Below are positions 25,101 through 39,942 of a DNA stretch of 64,000 nucleotides, one piece after another. Source of the stretch: Lethocerus indicus (Eukaryota > Arthropoda > Insecta > Hemiptera > Belostomatidae); contig JACDQD010000102.1 of assembly GCA_019843655.1 (NCBI GenBank), forward strand, positions 2,985,501 through 3,049,500. The letters are read 5' to 3'. Both the position numbers and the translations under genes were made by a program. The notes beneath the pieces are model-generated. The model was not told the DNA's origin and ran no database searches. It was given only the letters and a program-made list of their open reading frames with translations. Positions within the stretch are counted from its first letter, which is position 1, and each line of letters begins with the position of its first letter.

Positions 25101-27785
25101 GCGTCTCCACGTATGAAATATAGAACCAGATGTTCTATTAATTGGATCGGCTGAACCACTTAACCTAACGTTTTAACGTGACTTCAAACTGTAATTGTCG
25201 TATAATTACATTTAATAGCATTTTAAATATATTTTTAAGTTAAGTTTATTTTTTATTTCATTAGGAGCCAACCATGTTTGGTACAAAGGCCTGCCATTGT
25301 TGGGCCGAAAATAAATTGAATCGTTACGTTTGACAACACTCTTTTCATATTTTTTTAATATTTATAGCTCTTTCTGCATTTTATGTTTAGGCGCAGAATC
25401 CTTTACTTAAATTTGTAGACTTGAAGTAGGAATTATTAAGTCAAAAACATATTTTATAATTTTTAAAATCAATTACAATACCAGAAGAATACGTACGATT
25501 TCTTATCTGTTTTTTTAGAATCCAGTTTAATTTTTAAATTAATAGTTTTTAATTAATAGTTAATAGTTTTTCCTAGATTATAGTATCTGTAAAAAACAAC
25601 CCACTCTTATTTGTGTAGGACAAATCCATATTTAAATATCCAGTTCGCGGTCGTTCCAGCAGGTGAGCCTCTGGAATGATGTCGGCAGCGCGAACTCGGC
25701 AGGTGAAAGGTCGGACATCTCATTTTCCCCCCGGGACCACCGCCTTGGACCGTTCTAGCCCTCGGTTCCAGCGGCCAATTATTCGGTTGTCGCAATCGAA
25801 AACGCCGACGATCGAGACCCGCGGAGAATTGTTTATTGCGGGGCTAAACTTTAATTTCGGTTTATTTCCCATGTAATCGGTTACAAACCTTCCATTTCGG
25901 TCGGTGATTCGCTCGGCCAGTCGCTGAGAATTGCTGGATCCAATATGTTTGTATTTGATGTAATTTCCTCATTACGTGTGTATGGTTTACTCCCACGTTA
26001 ACAATCGGGACGAACAGACTGGAAATAATTGGTTTAATGCAATATAAATTAACACACGTTTACATAAAGTTCTAGTTCCAACGCGCCCACGTCTGCTATT
26101 AATATTTCAACATTATAGATATATAATAACCATTTGACGTCACTATGTCTTCACTTCATTGATTTCCTTAACCGTTAAAAATCTCATATATAGAAGTATA
26201 AGTTCACATTAGTATTTTCCTACTGATCGAATGTATAGAGTTCTGGTTCCCGTTAATGTACTCCAGCATTATCCATCTTTCTTCCGTGGCATAAATCTAA
26301 AATTGTTTTCTCAATAGCATCCCAACAGCTGCATTCATGATAAATTTGTAATACCAAATAATTGGCGATTCTATTTGACGAGTGGGAATTGGGGGAAGTT
26401 GGGGAGGCTTTGATCCCACGATGTTGGTTGTCGCAGGAGCCGTATTGGCCGGGGCCATAAGAAAGCGACCACAATTTTCCACTGGGCTGGACCCGATTTT
26501 GTACAATTTGGCGGCTAACGGTCCTTCGCATAGGAAAAAACGCCAGTAGGGAACGTGTCGAAAAAACAATTCCTCCTCGTCGTTCGGACTCCCACCGATC
26601 CCTGCGGTGTCATCCAGTACATTTTTCTCAATTGCTGTACCAGAGGAGAACCCTTTTAAGCAGAATGAATACATATTTCTGCCTTCTGTTCCCCAACGAG
26701 CCAATTTACAGTGTCCATTTATGTTTATTGAAACGTATATTTGAAATAAACGGGGATAAAACTGGGTTAGAGAATGACCAGTCAATTTCTCTATTCGCTA
26801 CAAGATTTAAAGTTCTGTGAGCCAAATATTCGATATAGTAAATAAATATTATTATACTGCATGATAATTTCCTTGATGTCCATGTACCGGTAGTATAAAA
26901 TTCATATTGTTATTTTACTTTCAAGTAGGTGTTCAAACGTAAATACTATATATAATGTATAATTGAAAATCATCTATTCTGTGTATCATTTTCAGAAAAG
27001 TAATGTCCATAGCGAGGGTTTATATTGCTCCCAATTTGAGTTCAAACACTCGAAAATCATATTCCCCTTATTTCATCAGTATTCCCTGGCATTTCTCTGG
27101 CATTGCCTAATTGCGTTCGCAGGCGGAGTGCAAAAAAATAAATTGATTTTACAGTTAGTTATTGACTACTAAATGAGGTCTGGGGCGTCGCGTTCAAATG
27201 AAACATGCTTCAATCAGGAACTGTTCTCATGGGGATGCAAATGAGTCCGCTAACACAATTAGGACGTACAGCCGGCATTGTCTGGGACCCACGGTAGGCC
27301 GTTTTTCCGCGAGGCGTATATTTCTAGAGGAACATATTCCGGGGAAATTAACTCAAAATATAATTCCCTCAGGCGCTTTTAAACAATCAGTGGGTGCGGA
27401 CCTGTTGTCATACAGGCTTCCCTAAAAGATATCACGTACATGTATTGTACATTACGTTTACAGAAATATGTTTTACTAGTAGAATTGACGAGGGGTCACA
27501 GCTGAAGTAATAACTTTCAGACATTTTCAACTTCAATAAACTCTGTACAGTGCTTCATGTACGTAACGCCTTATCACAAAGAAAGGGTTAATCAAAATTC
27601 AACATTGAAAATTAAGCTATTACTGTAGTGCAAGTGACAACATTTGTCGAACTCGGTATACGACACTGTAAGATTGTAAGTCTCAAAGGTCTAACAGGAA
27701 TATCGTTGGTCACCCGTCTGATTCGGTAATCTCTTGACAGGGGGGCCAGCTTTTTGGGTGGAATTAATCGGCGATTTCCCTCCTC
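22134..27785. other. Non-coding DNA, no gene found
   Basis: AT-rich sequence with GC-rich patches near 24000-24330, 25640-25960, 26350-26620 and 27180-27360. The longest frame is 162 codons on the minus strand at 26297-26785. It overlaps another minus frame (26253-26531) and a plus frame (26632-26820), and shows no motif I can name. A TTAATAGTT unit recurs three times at 25539-25571. A second TGACGTCA octamer is at 26145-26152. Confidence 0.6.
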
Positions 27786-27810
27786 TTGGCGGAAGTTGAA
27801 TTGCGATGGA

Positions 27811-27829
27811 GGGAGGGAGGGAGGGAGGG
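27811..27829 (+). repeat. (GGGA)n tract, G-quadruplex-capable
   Basis: Five GGG tracts are separated by single A residues. This is a short-loop, very stable quadruplex pattern and also a pure purine mirror repeat able to form a triplex. It sits in the GC patch near 27700-27990, where short frames open on both strands. Confidence 0.9.
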
Positions 27830-30800
27830 TAATTCGAGGCATTGTGTGAGAGAGTGGAGGCCGTGGCCTGGAGTTCTTGCCGGGAGGTTGTTCACCTCCG
27901 TGTACCCCGGTCTTACCCGTCCCCGTAGACCATTCACTTCCAGTCGGCAAAGATTAATTTGTCAGCACCGCCAGGTTAATACAGAAACGAAAATTCCCCG
28001 ACCATTCTAACATATATAAATGTATTCGTATACAGGAGACTGAATAAATATAAAAATAATTGAGAGTATTACTATTATAATATATATAAAATAAATATAT
28101 CAGGGATTTTCATAAGTATGTTAAAAAAAAATAGTTGTAACAATTTTTTTATTTTTCAACACTTGTAAAAAATTAAATAATATACAGAAATCTGACAAAT
28201 CACAGATTAGTCATTTTAATAAATGTTAGTGCTCCATGATTGATTCTTGTTGTACTGTGTCACTTAATAAGGAATATTTTGCATAAACAATTTACTACAT
28301 ATTGCACGAATTCATTCGCATTTTGTTCTCGGGGCTGAAAAGAATTACTAATCCGGTTATGAGTTTATTTGTCTCTATAGTTTTAGTACTTCCTTAATGG
28401 CCGGAACAACTTATTTGGAGAATTAACTTCGCTCTACAGTTCAGAAATTATCCAACTCCTTTGCCTTACCAACTCTGTTAACTTTGAAGGGCCTTTGTTA
28501 GCCCAAGGGACAACGCCGTATAGCGGGCGCGTTATACAGCCCAACGAACCGACGACAATTCGTCTGTTGTAACCGTTCCCTTGCCTTCCACGGGCACGAC
28601 TAAGTGTCTAATTGGAAAGATGATTGAGGACCAATGACAGGGAATCACGATGGACGGAATTATCCAATAACGACGCCGACATGTTCATCTATCTAGTCTG
28701 TCTACACCAGTCAGGGACGGAGGTTGTCATGTTGATGAAGTCGATGGGCCTAGAACTTGAGGATTGACCCCAGCCCCATTATCACCGCCAGAATGATGAG
28801 TCTGTACCGGATAATATAGGGACAATGAAATCTTTTAATAACACACATTGTTTTGTTAATTATCTCGGTTTTTTGTTTGTCGACTTATTAATTATTTACC
28901 ACAGCCTTTTTTAACGCATGATCAGGGTTGAATTATTTTCATCGGATTAAATTTTAAAAAACATTCCTTTCAAGAAAGATAAAGCTATTAATCCTAAGAT
29001 ACATTTTAGGCCTATTGCTATTCTCTCCTTCCCCGTTTAATGTTTCCTTGGTTTCAAACGTTTTACCGATACTTTTATTCACGGTTAAGGGGCAATAGAA
29101 TTTTGAGGATATTGTTAACTGAATATTTAAACGTAGGAAGGTAGCGCATTATATTTCAAACGGCCGATTGTGAACTGTATTCATATTACCTTACACTGCA
29201 AAACTGCACTCATTTATATTCGCACAGATATCAAGTCGCGAGTTATTAATTACTGCAATTTGATCAATTTGAACGATTGCTGATATCAGTTTCCTAATCG
29301 TGACGTGTAGCATGAGCCTTATATATCTAGTAGTGACAAGTAGAGTATTTTTTATTCTATCCATTACCTATAAATTATATAATCGTAATTATAAAATTTT
29401 TGAAATAATAAATAACAAACCTTTTATATTAGATATGTTCCTTTTTTGACGTTTGGCTTACTCTGGGACCAAATTAAGTCAACGGGCCTACCGGGATGAT
29501 GGGGGAAGTCCAGTAGCCAATGTGGTCGAAAGGACAGAACCAGGGACCGAACGCAATAGGCGAATTAAACGAAGTCCCCCTGTATTTTAGCATTTATTTA
29601 TGTTAATTTTTCTTTTGATTTATAAAAGGATTGTAGAAAACGTTTTCTGAACTCAATATACCGGGGACATGTATCAGACGCGGTGTTTGAACGGTGAACG
29701 GCAACAGGGTCTCGCGGGGGGACAGTTAAGCAACAGAAACCTGAACTGCAACAGTGCTGTTAGTCGGAAGTTGTTCCCCCGTCCGGTTTCACAGGTCCGG
29801 TCCCTGAGCGCTTGACAGTAATAAATGCCACACGTCCGGGCGCCGAGTGTTGATCAAACCGCCGATTAATGAAATGTATATTAATACTATCACCGAGATT
29901 GATCTTATTAATGGCGTGGTGCGTGCAGTGAGAGAGGCATGTTGTTAAGTGGTAAACATTCAGGACAGTATGAACTTCGTTGTCACAAGTTCATCCACGA
30001 GTTATGGCAAATAAACTGTAAGATAGGAGCATAACAGTGGCCTAGTTACTACGGGTATGGGTGTTGAAGTCGGTGACTCATCCACCCAGTATTCCCACAC
30101 GGTATTCAATCTTTACCTAGACCTGGTCGAAGACCACCTTGTTTTGCATTCGTTTCTGTTTCAATGTTCTATATTAATTTTATGGACACTATTGCAGATT
30201 GCAACTGGCCGAAACGGTCAAACATATGTTAGGAAGCATAGAATTGAAATTAAATTTTCGGGGAAAACACATTGCAAATTTGCTAAAAAAATTGTATTTT
30301 CGGAAGACGGAACAAATGTGGATTAAAAAAAAGGCTTAAGTTAAAAATATCGTCATTTTAACCCGAGTATGGCAAAACAGACACTAATAATAAACTATAC
30401 TGGATTATTTATTGCTGAATTATTGCTGTTCGAATTTGCCCACTGGAATTTAGGATATTTTTGTTGTCTATTCAGTAAGGCCTTCCGGGTCATGTTTCCA
30501 GCCGGCCAATCTCTCGACATTTGACGTTTTCCCAGAAATGAATTCCCATGACTCCAACTGTACAGGTCGTACAACATGGACAGTTACAACAACGTCGTTT
30601 ACACGGCGCCGCTGTTAAACCCTCATCGCCCGTACTAACGACAACGGTTGGGTTTGTGGGAGGAGTTTGGGGGGGTGTTGTACCGGATGCTCAAGTTCAT
30701 GACCCGCCGATTTATATATTGTAATGTTGTACAAGTTCCGAGGCTTGTTCTGTTCCATGGGTTACCGGCGACCGCGTAATGGCATTTCCTCCATTAGCAT

Positions 30801-33800
30801 GTACCCCCCCGGGCTTGGTCGGCGGGGACACGGAGCGCTGGCCTCACAGAGCCGGGTTGAAAAAAAAATTAGTGTTACACGTTACAGAGAGGAGTTTATT
30901 AATTCGTTTGTTGACCGAAAGAAAAGAAATGGGTCGACAAGTTTACAAAATGAACGCGTTGCACTACCGCGGTGAATGGCTCTGCGTATCGGGTTACGAG
31001 ATGGGTCGAGATATTTCTGTACACGCAATACATTTTCGTCTTTTATTTATTTCTCCGTATCTATATTTAAATTTTTTTCTCCCATGAAGAATAGGACATC
31101 TTATTTTTTCTAAATCGTAACTAATTTTTCCGTACAATCTCTCTCATTTAATCTGAGGCTTGTTCAGTTTCTCTCCACCGACAAGTTAATCGGTTCAAAT
31201 AGGATTATAATCTACTGTCCTCAAACATAACCTGTAATAATTGAAGTGCATGTATTGAGCTAAATATTGATAACCCATTTACGGTGAAAATTTCAACTTG
31301 AAGGCTACGGAAACCCAATTGAGTATGCAACTTTCTTACGACAGTCAAGGGGAAGAAAAACTTCATTCGAACTGGGAATACTCAAGGGTTATTTCAATAT
31401 ATAATGGTTAGTGAAGTGCGATTAGTACCAAGACTGCAATCGGCAAGTCCCCCATAAAAACATAATTGTCCACTGTCTGATAAGCAAGTTGCGTGACAAA
31501 CGAGGAATGCAGGGAAGTTCTTAGCAAGGTGTGGTGTCGCGATGAATTTATAATTTTAAAATTTCTCGTGACGCTCAACTACTAATTGCGTAAACTGTTG
31601 GAAATAAGGCACTATTTTTTAATTTATTTTCAGGCTTGATCCTGGTTATATATTACTAGATTATTGAACGAATTCATTTGAATTCTTACAGGAAGGGTTT
31701 ACAGCACCTTGCCAAGACGGAAGTGTTATTGATATTTATTATAAATAATTTCAAAATTGTTTATACATAACACGTACTAGTTATATATAATACATAATAA
31801 TCTCGCAGGCCTTTTTACGTATATAAACATATACATTTCTAAAATTTCACATAATCAAACTGAAGTTTAAGGCATTACGGGCATAAATGCAAATACTTAT
31901 GCCTTTATGCACATTTCAATTACTTTTCTAAATAAATTTAAGGAATACTATTAGATTTCATTGTCAAATTTAGGATTTAGCGTATGATATGTCCATGATC
32001 TGTTATCATTGTCCTTGTTCAAGAAATTATGCCGCAAAATTAAATTAATATTTACGCATCATCAATTCCACAGTCAGTGTTCAATTCGCATTCGCATTTC
32101 CTCCGAGTATTTGTAAACTAACCACGTTCTACGTCCTATAATTTGTTAAAAGCTTCCATAATTATGAACCTAACTTTCCTAATGTAAAAATGTATATAAC
32201 ACATAAAAATATGTTTTCTAATAATAGTCCGAGTTAGTTAACAATCTCAACACACAAGCAAACTACAGAAAGCTGATATCGTGCCGGCATTCGTGTGGAT
32301 TATATTCTGTTAAAATTCTAGAAGGATAAAATATATTTCTGTATTCACGGAAGGCGGGTGAACTTGAAATTTGATTCAATCGCTGTATGATCCATAATCG
32401 ATGAAGATAATTCACATAACTTTTGCTGGTGGAACTTGGACAGGTCCCCTTTATAAGGAGCCTCTGCACTTGAAACTACTCTTTTGTGCCTAAGATCCCG
32501 TGAAATTATGTGCTAAAGGTTTCCGAGAAGAGGAAAACTATTCCTTTTCCAATTTATGGGTTCCTTAATTTGACTTCCACTTTAATAATGACTCTTTCGG
32601 GGTGGAGACTATGAAGTTTCCTAGTCATCCCGATTAATTAGAGTATTATCCTAAAACTGGTGTAGGATATACAATATTTTGACTTCTGATCCTGATTTGT
32701 ACTGAAGTTTCCGTATTTTTCTGTTTATGTTTCAACAGTTATTAATACAGACTGAAGTAATCCAATAAATTCGGATATAGAAACACAGTTCTCAATATTG
32801 CCAATTTCTTATTAAAGGCAAAATTGCCTTTGTGATTAGCTAATTTGAGATTTCATTAATTGCAAACGAATATAATAAAATTAATCCAAAAAATACTTTT
32901 CAGTATCTAAGAGTTAACTTTGAATAATGTGGAGTAGGTGGATAGTATTTCTCGATTACCACTTCTATTAAGATCTAAAATACCAAATTTGTAAGAATGT
33001 TTTATTTTAATAGTAAGCTTCTCGGTGCATGTAAAAGGTGCAATCATAAAATAATGTTAATCTTCCCAAATATTTGTTATAATAATGTTGATATATATAA
33101 AAATATTTCTTATAGTTCTGGTATTCAAAGAGACAAAGAAAGTAATACAGGATTCGGGTTCAACTCCTTTGTCGAGGACTGCCACAAGAACGCAAGGTCA
33201 TCTTTCTGACTCGAAGGGCACGGTTTCTTAGAAATTATTTGCCCTCTTTTTAGCTCCACCACGAGATAATGTAGGGGCATAAAAAAAGTGTGCTAAAGTT
33301 AAGTAATTCTAACGATTTTGTCAGGTAAACAGAGACGTGCAATTACTTAAAACTATATGAAACCTCAGTAAAGGAAATATTTCATTTGGATTTATAATGA
33401 ATGATTTATAAGGTTAATATCGTGGTGGCCGGTATTATTTTTTCATAGAGAGAAAAAAAAATATTTTATCGGTATAAATTTGAGGTGGAAATATAAACTA
33501 ATAATTAATAGTAGGATATTACTACAAAATATCTAAGAGATTCCAGAGGAAAGATTTTTTCCTTGGAAGATTGAGCGAGGTAATGTCGAACTGGTAATGT
33601 GGAACCTGCTCCCGAGATCAGGTTCCATCATGAGCTTCTCTTGCTCACTTGACTCGGCCTCGTAGAACGAAACATGGTTCTTCTGCCCTAACTGAGAAAC
33701 AATGAATTCCGGTTACGAAGCGCATTTCGCTGATTAAACGCCGGGCGGATGACTTGCCCCAGGACGGGCTCAAACTGATGGGGTTTCCAACGGGTCTTTT

Positions 33801-36067
33801 TTTTCTCCCGGCACCGGTCCCCGCGCAAATTGCATGGGATTCTCTCAGTGAGACCAATCCGCCTCATACTTACAACCTCATCAGCGCCCCCGCGGCTAAT
33901 GGCCAGATATGAATCTGCGCGTCGTCACAGGATTAATATTATACGGAACCTGGCAACGGGCTCTGTTCCCGACCGAAAAATGTAACGTGTTATAGAGTAA
34001 ACATTTGCACCGACCTGCTTTGGAGAAATATACAACCGGAGGAAGTAAACTGATAATATATAATTTACATTAGTGGTTTTTTATATTCGTGAATTGATAT
34101 TTGTCCCGGTTTCTTCTTTCTGAGTGGCTTAAAGATAAGGACCGCCGAAGAGTTTCACAAGGAGACCGATAAACCGAACCGGCGTTTATTTCTTGCGGCC
34201 GGCTAATCCCGGTCCAATTGGAGGCCGCGCCAGTTTCCGTGGCAGTTTCTCGGTCCCTCCGATGATGATAATAATAACAATAATAACCGGCGCGGAAACG
34301 GGCCAGGACGCTATTCACCGGCGCGGCCTATTATTAGCCCCCCTCCGATGCACCTTTGATCGCTAAACGAGCCAACACAAATCATGACGCTCGGATCGTA
34401 ACTCACCGATAAGAAGGGATCGCAAATACACCGGTGGCCGGGGAGGGGGAGGTCTCCAGTTACGTCTGCCGGCGTAAATCGCTTCTACGGCCCTGGCATT
34501 TCCGTTATTTGCATTAATTTTCAATTTCTCTACGATTCCATACCGCCGCCGGTATTCAATCTGGGTACAAGCTTTATGTCAATTTTTACAAAAAATTGTT
34601 CTTTACAGCCCATGTTACGTACGCATATACTTCCCTATGATCTCAATAGACTAGTCACGAATCTATTACGACTTGAGTTGTTCAAAAGAACGTTCATAAC
34701 AAGTTCGCTTTTCAATCGTCTCGACTACCTAGTTTGTAAGCATTCAACAAAATTTTGTTCCTTCAAATATTCTACAGATTTTAACAGCTTTGATTTTTTT
34801 ACAGGAAGAACCTACAGGTACAGAGAAGATTGGTGACGCATCCTTCATCGCTTCTTACCGTAAGTACCATTAACATTAAATTAATACACTATTTTACTGT
34901 TTTGTTATTGGCTCTTTATAAATATTCAGAATGTATTTCTAAAACATATAAAACTATAATCTCATCTCTTCAGGATTCTAATTAACGTTTGACTGATAAT
35001 TTTTAAATATATGAAAAAGCCAATGCCATCTATATATAACTCGTATGTACAGTAGTTGTCAACTTGATGAAAGCATGATAGATCCCTCTAACACCCGTAC
35101 GCCTGCATTTGACATGTTTTTCAAGCATAGGGGACATAACATTTTATCCTAATCGAATGTTGATAAGTACATGTTGAATACAATCACATCGCACGTCTAT
35201 AAAAATAGAAAGTACTTTATTTTAAAACCTATAATAATTTAAAGATAAAATACATTCACCGGAGTTTTATTGCCATTATTGTGAATCAGAACCAAAACCT
35301 TACTTAGATTGGCTAATTATTACTCTTTTTATATTATTTCATGACAATATGAATTAATGTTCGCGTTTGATCTGAATTTTATTACGAGACTATCATTTTC
35401 GGTAGTGTTATCAATTTGCTTGGTATAAGCAGATATGTCACAAAGTAGAATTTGAAACCGTAGACCCAGCTGAACACTCCTAGTAAACTAGGTCAGGAAT
35501 GATGCGTCAGCACCTGATTCGGCGGTTCAGCTTTCAGTTATTCTTGTTATGCTTACTCACCTATCAACCTACGCACACACACAGACACGCAAACATATTG
35601 ATATACAATTTAGAAGTTAATCGTTTCGGTAGGATATAGGTAGGACTATATAGGATCGAACTCAGGATACGACCATTTTTGATATGTCCTAAACGTTACA
35701 GGAGTGGTTCAATCGGTAGACATTCATATAACCATTATGAATCGTATAACCGTAATCGAAAGTTTAAATGTAGATCATATAAAATTCGAGGAGGTAATAG
35801 CGTTTGTTTACATATTTGTAATAGTCGATTAGGTCCGGGAGTAATGAACAGGGAGGGAATTTATTTACGGAAACAAACGGTAGTTTAAATGATAAGATTA
35901 AGATAACCATGGAGACCCACGCTTGGTTGCTGTTATGTTCACTGGTTCAATCTTGTTCATCTGATGTGGGTTCTGTCAACTATATTCACTCAAGTTCACT
36001 TTTTATTCAAGTTTCACTATATTCACTAGGAAATCGTTTTCCGAAATTTTTTCGACGACAGAACGTG
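27830..36067. other. Non-coding DNA, no gene found
   Basis: GC-rich patches lie near 28470-28810, 29450-29860, 30450-31020, 33600-33990 and 34100-34560, with AT-rich DNA between. A B-box-like GGTTCAACTCC lies at 33158-33168 but has no proper A box upstream and no cloverleaf. A short CA run is near 35572. Frames here are at most 102 codons and unrecognised. Confidence 0.65.
32814..32831. repeat. Inverted repeat, 8-bp arms and 2-nt centre
   Basis: AAAGGCAA and TTGCCTTT are perfect inverted copies flanking AA. They lie in plain AT-rich DNA with no other feature nearby. Confidence 0.8.
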
Positions 36068-39000
36068 TTACGAATCCCCATGCGTGTTATACGTCATTAT
36101 GAAGCTGAGGACTGATGATTCCAGCCTGATCCATGGACCGCTTGGGATAAACACCGTCGACTTTAACGCGATACTTGATGACCGTGTGCGGAATAATCCC
36201 CAGGGTCGTCCACCGGTTCCGAAAACGGGCAAAGCCGAACGGCCGACGCGGAGGTTCCTAGGGTGCGATCCCCGGGCCCCGATAATTCCGTTCGCCGCCG
36301 GCGATGAAGTCACCTGACGAAGGACGAACTATGATGAAACTTCGGATGATCCTTCGAAATATTTTACGTCCGCACGCTCGCGCCGCGTCTTCGTGAATTC
36401 CCCTGCCCCCCACCCGCTGTCACAGTTTCCTTCGCTTTTGTGTTTTGGTTTTTAAGCCCAAGGCTGAGACAGAGGTAAAATGCAAATTCCGACATTCAGA
36501 CGGGGAATCCTCGTTTATACCGAACGATTATAGTTTGTCTAACGTCGATTAAGTTTACTCGAGTCTAGGGAATCAGCGACATCCGTGTCTCGTCTAACGA
36601 TGCGATAAAACAGATTGGTGCATTCGGTGTCGTGAGTTATCATTAATCGTTTGCGTCATTATCGTCGTCTGTATCGTGATGAAGTCCAATTCACACCTTC
36701 GAACGTTTTTTATATTTTAAGAGTAAATTTTATTTAGTAAGGAGATGAAATACTAAGAAAAAGGTAAATGCCTAGGCAATATTTTATTAAATAAAACGTC
36801 TGCCGTGTCAAAATCAAGCTGGTACTCTAACCAGAGAAGTACGTTTAAATAACTCCCAATACAATTTCCGCGTTCGACCCTTGACATTTGAGGGGTCCCT
36901 AACGAAAAAATCATGCTGTAGCCAATTTATTCAAAGGCCAGTCGCCGTTTGTTTTCCAGTCGCAGTTACAAATGTTGGAAATATACCTAAGGAGTACCGA
37001 GGACATCTCGCTGCCCAAATAAGGTCGAATCCGAGAAAGGGTTTCCATTGTTTTCTCTTCCCTCTGTTTGTGCAGATGCAAAATTCAAACTTGAAACGCT
37101 CCGAATTGGGCAACTAAATAATTTATTATGGACCTTGAGAATATTAAAATATTACAGTAACAATTTTGCAGCATGCAGCGTTAAATAATAAAGTGGAAAC
37201 CTGTTGCACAAATCCATTGAAAGATCAGAAAATGTGAAATGGTAAACATAAAATAATGGAACGAAATCAAGTTCATATGAAATATTCAAATAAGTTGGTA
37301 AAAGGAACAAAGGCCGCAGATACGCAAAGAGCTGTGCTCAGAGGGTTGGCCTTTCCTCGCTGTGTTGAACTCCAAAAGTTCCAGTTTTCCCACAGCCGAG
37401 TTAAGTGCAATTGTTCTCTCCGCTCGAGTTAATAATCAATTTTATTTTTAATTAAAATTAATGAGCCACTCAACCATAATTTATCTTTGTTATCAGATCA
37501 TAGCCGAATTAAAATACAACTATTCAGTTTTTAGGGGTTGGCGGATCAAGGGGTCAGTTTTTTCACAGAATATGCGTATTCCCTTAAATTCGTTTTACGG
37601 AAGCAGTTTTCCAAGTGGATCTATAAAGAGCATTTCAGTCGAGTACCTTTACGAACTTGGAAATGGAAGAATGAAATTGTTGTAAATGAAATGGAACCGT
37701 ACGCACACGTAGTACTCGTATGTTGTATCCGGTTTCTTCAAACCAACGGACATTAATTTCTGGTCTCTGTCAGAAGACTCATTTTACTCTTTCATCTTAT
37801 CCTCGCATCCCTTGTTGCCTACTTTCCGATCATGTTCTCCTTCTTCGTATACCTATGATGAAGACGAAGAAATGGACATGGAACTGGTTAAACTCAAAGT
37901 GATGCTCAATTCCAAAATATAACCTGGCCTCAGTTCCGTTTCGACTTGCCAGTACTACGAAGATATGCAATGATGTATTCTGAAGTTATACTCATGGAAC
38001 CTTCCATTCGTATGTATGCTCGGAACGGAAGACCGCGTCATACCACGCGAGCATATTGGAATTGAATATAACACATAATCCTTGGCTCGTTTGGCATTTT
38101 CGGTTTATCCATCTTCATTACTCATTGGAGGACTCAGCCGACGGGCGGGAGGAACATGTATCAAATACGAAGAGGTACCAAGGACGACGCACGTTCGAAA
38201 ATTGCAAAACGGCGGTGCCATTTACGGACGCCTCAAAATAACGCATCGCTTGAATGTTTAAAAGCGACAATTAGAATGCTACCTGGGAGATTTATCCGCT
38301 CGGTTTCCAGCATCCGCGAAGGGTTCAAGGTCCCTAGCATTACATCAGAGTATTATTTTTATTTATTACGCTATTAGCCCAGCGTAATTATTTGTCTAAA
38401 CAGAAATCTCCTATGCTAATAATACATTAACTTATTCTAACTAAATTACAGTATTAACTGAAATATTTCAATAGTTTTCACCTTCTTAGTCCTTTAATGT
38501 ACAAACAAAATATTTTGATGTATTTTTTTAAGGCAAGCAGAAGGTTGACCTCTTAATTGGGCTCTGTGCGAATGACTGCCGACCAATGTGGAATATAACT
38601 GATGCTGAATTAAACATATAAGATTCTGGTTAACCTTCAGTTATGTATTATGAAAAAGTAATTGTAATCCATGTCGGAATCCAACTCGGAATAATTCTAA
38701 ACCAAGCACAACATGTCATCGAGCCTCGCTGCCACGGCTGACGTAGCGGAGAACATGTTGCCATTGATGGAAACACGAACCTTGTTATTCCCAATTAAGA
38801 AAGTACGCTAATTGAGCCCATTCGTTATCGCAAAATAAATTGCCTAAAATAAAGTCTGTGAAATATATTCAGACGTAATACCATAGTTATAATTACACTT
38901 ACTTATATTCTATAAATACTGAGTAAAATTTTATTAAACAGTAAAACAAGGCACAAAATTTTTGCTTTCGATGATTAAGCAATAAATAATTCGTTACATG

Positions 39001-39619
39001 GTTATCTCCACTTGATTTCGTCTTAAAGTATACCGGTTTGGGAATCTTATCATTGTCAGCTTAAGATCATGGCTTAAGGAGTGAATTTTTGCTTATTCAT
39101 GCCATTTATCGAACATTTCCTAGGTGTTAAATCAAGTGTTATACCTCGGTATGAAAGGTTTTCTCTCAATACTGCCTGTCGACCGTTTCTTTAAATTTTA
39201 TTTCTGAACTAATTTATTCTTCTTTATCGTCGGCTCATACATGTTGTTGGTTTCTCTTGTTGGCGAATATTCTTTAGGGAGCTAAACAGGGCCCCCTCTG
39301 GGCACGAAAGAAATTTATATGCCAGCTTAATCAAAAATGAAAAGGAAGATTAGTTTTTGAGCGGCGATGGGGTTCCCCCCGTCTTAATGACACCGGATTC
39401 TCAACCACGCCCTAGCCCGGGCCCGCGCGAAATTCGCGCCGTTTCTCGGAGCTCGTTTTTTCTCCGGGCATATCCACCGGCCGTGCTACACGAGGCCGTC
39501 ACTCGAGAAGAGCCGTGCGGGTTCAAGGCCCTCCCGCGGGCTTCGAGCGGTTGGCCGCCCTATGTGAGAAAATTAGAACTCCCCTTTATTCATTCCTCCA
39601 CTCCCTCCGAACGCTAATT

Positions 39620-39638
39620 AATATAGTCCGACTATATT
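39620..39638. repeat. Quasi-palindrome, 9-bp arms around one base
   Basis: AATATAGTC and GACTATATT flank a single C. TAATTA-type sequence lies directly before it and AATTAATT directly after it, at the edge of a GC-rich patch. The arrangement resembles a paired-site binding element, but no factor is implied by sequence alone. Confidence 0.8.
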
Positions 39639-39942
39639 GTTGCAATTAATTCCTATCCCGTGGTAATTTTTCACGCGCAAATGAGTACCCTGCCCCGCCC
39701 GCCGGCCCTCCAGGCGATACAGTGTATACATTATCCCCGTGTAAAAAAAATATCCGCTTAAAATAAATTAGAGCGGCCGGCTTCGGGGAAAATTAAATTA
39801 ATTCAAAACTTGAATTAATACGCAGTTGGGGCTTAGAATCGATTAGGAAAATTGTATTGTTTAATATTAATTGCGAAAAGGATTGAAATGGAGAATGTAA
39901 ATTTGTGACCGGATTTCCAACACTGGTTTCATTTTACAATTT

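Noticed and set aside
26297..26785. 162-codon minus-strand open frame
   Set aside because: No recognisable motif. It overlaps other frames on both strands and shows no splice or promoter context. A protein search against animal genomes could revive it as an exon or transposon fragment.
33100..33200. Possible tRNA or tRNA-derived SINE with B box GGTTCAACTCC at 33158-33168
   Set aside because: No matching A box at the right distance, no acceptor or anticodon stems, and no repeat copy nearby.
35570..35590. (CA)n microsatellite
   Set aside because: Only about five units and interrupted, too short to list.
35679..35888. tRNA-like phrase near 35705 (TGGTTCAATCGGTAGA)
   Set aside because: The opening resembles a D-arm, but no anticodon arm, T arm or acceptor pairing follows.
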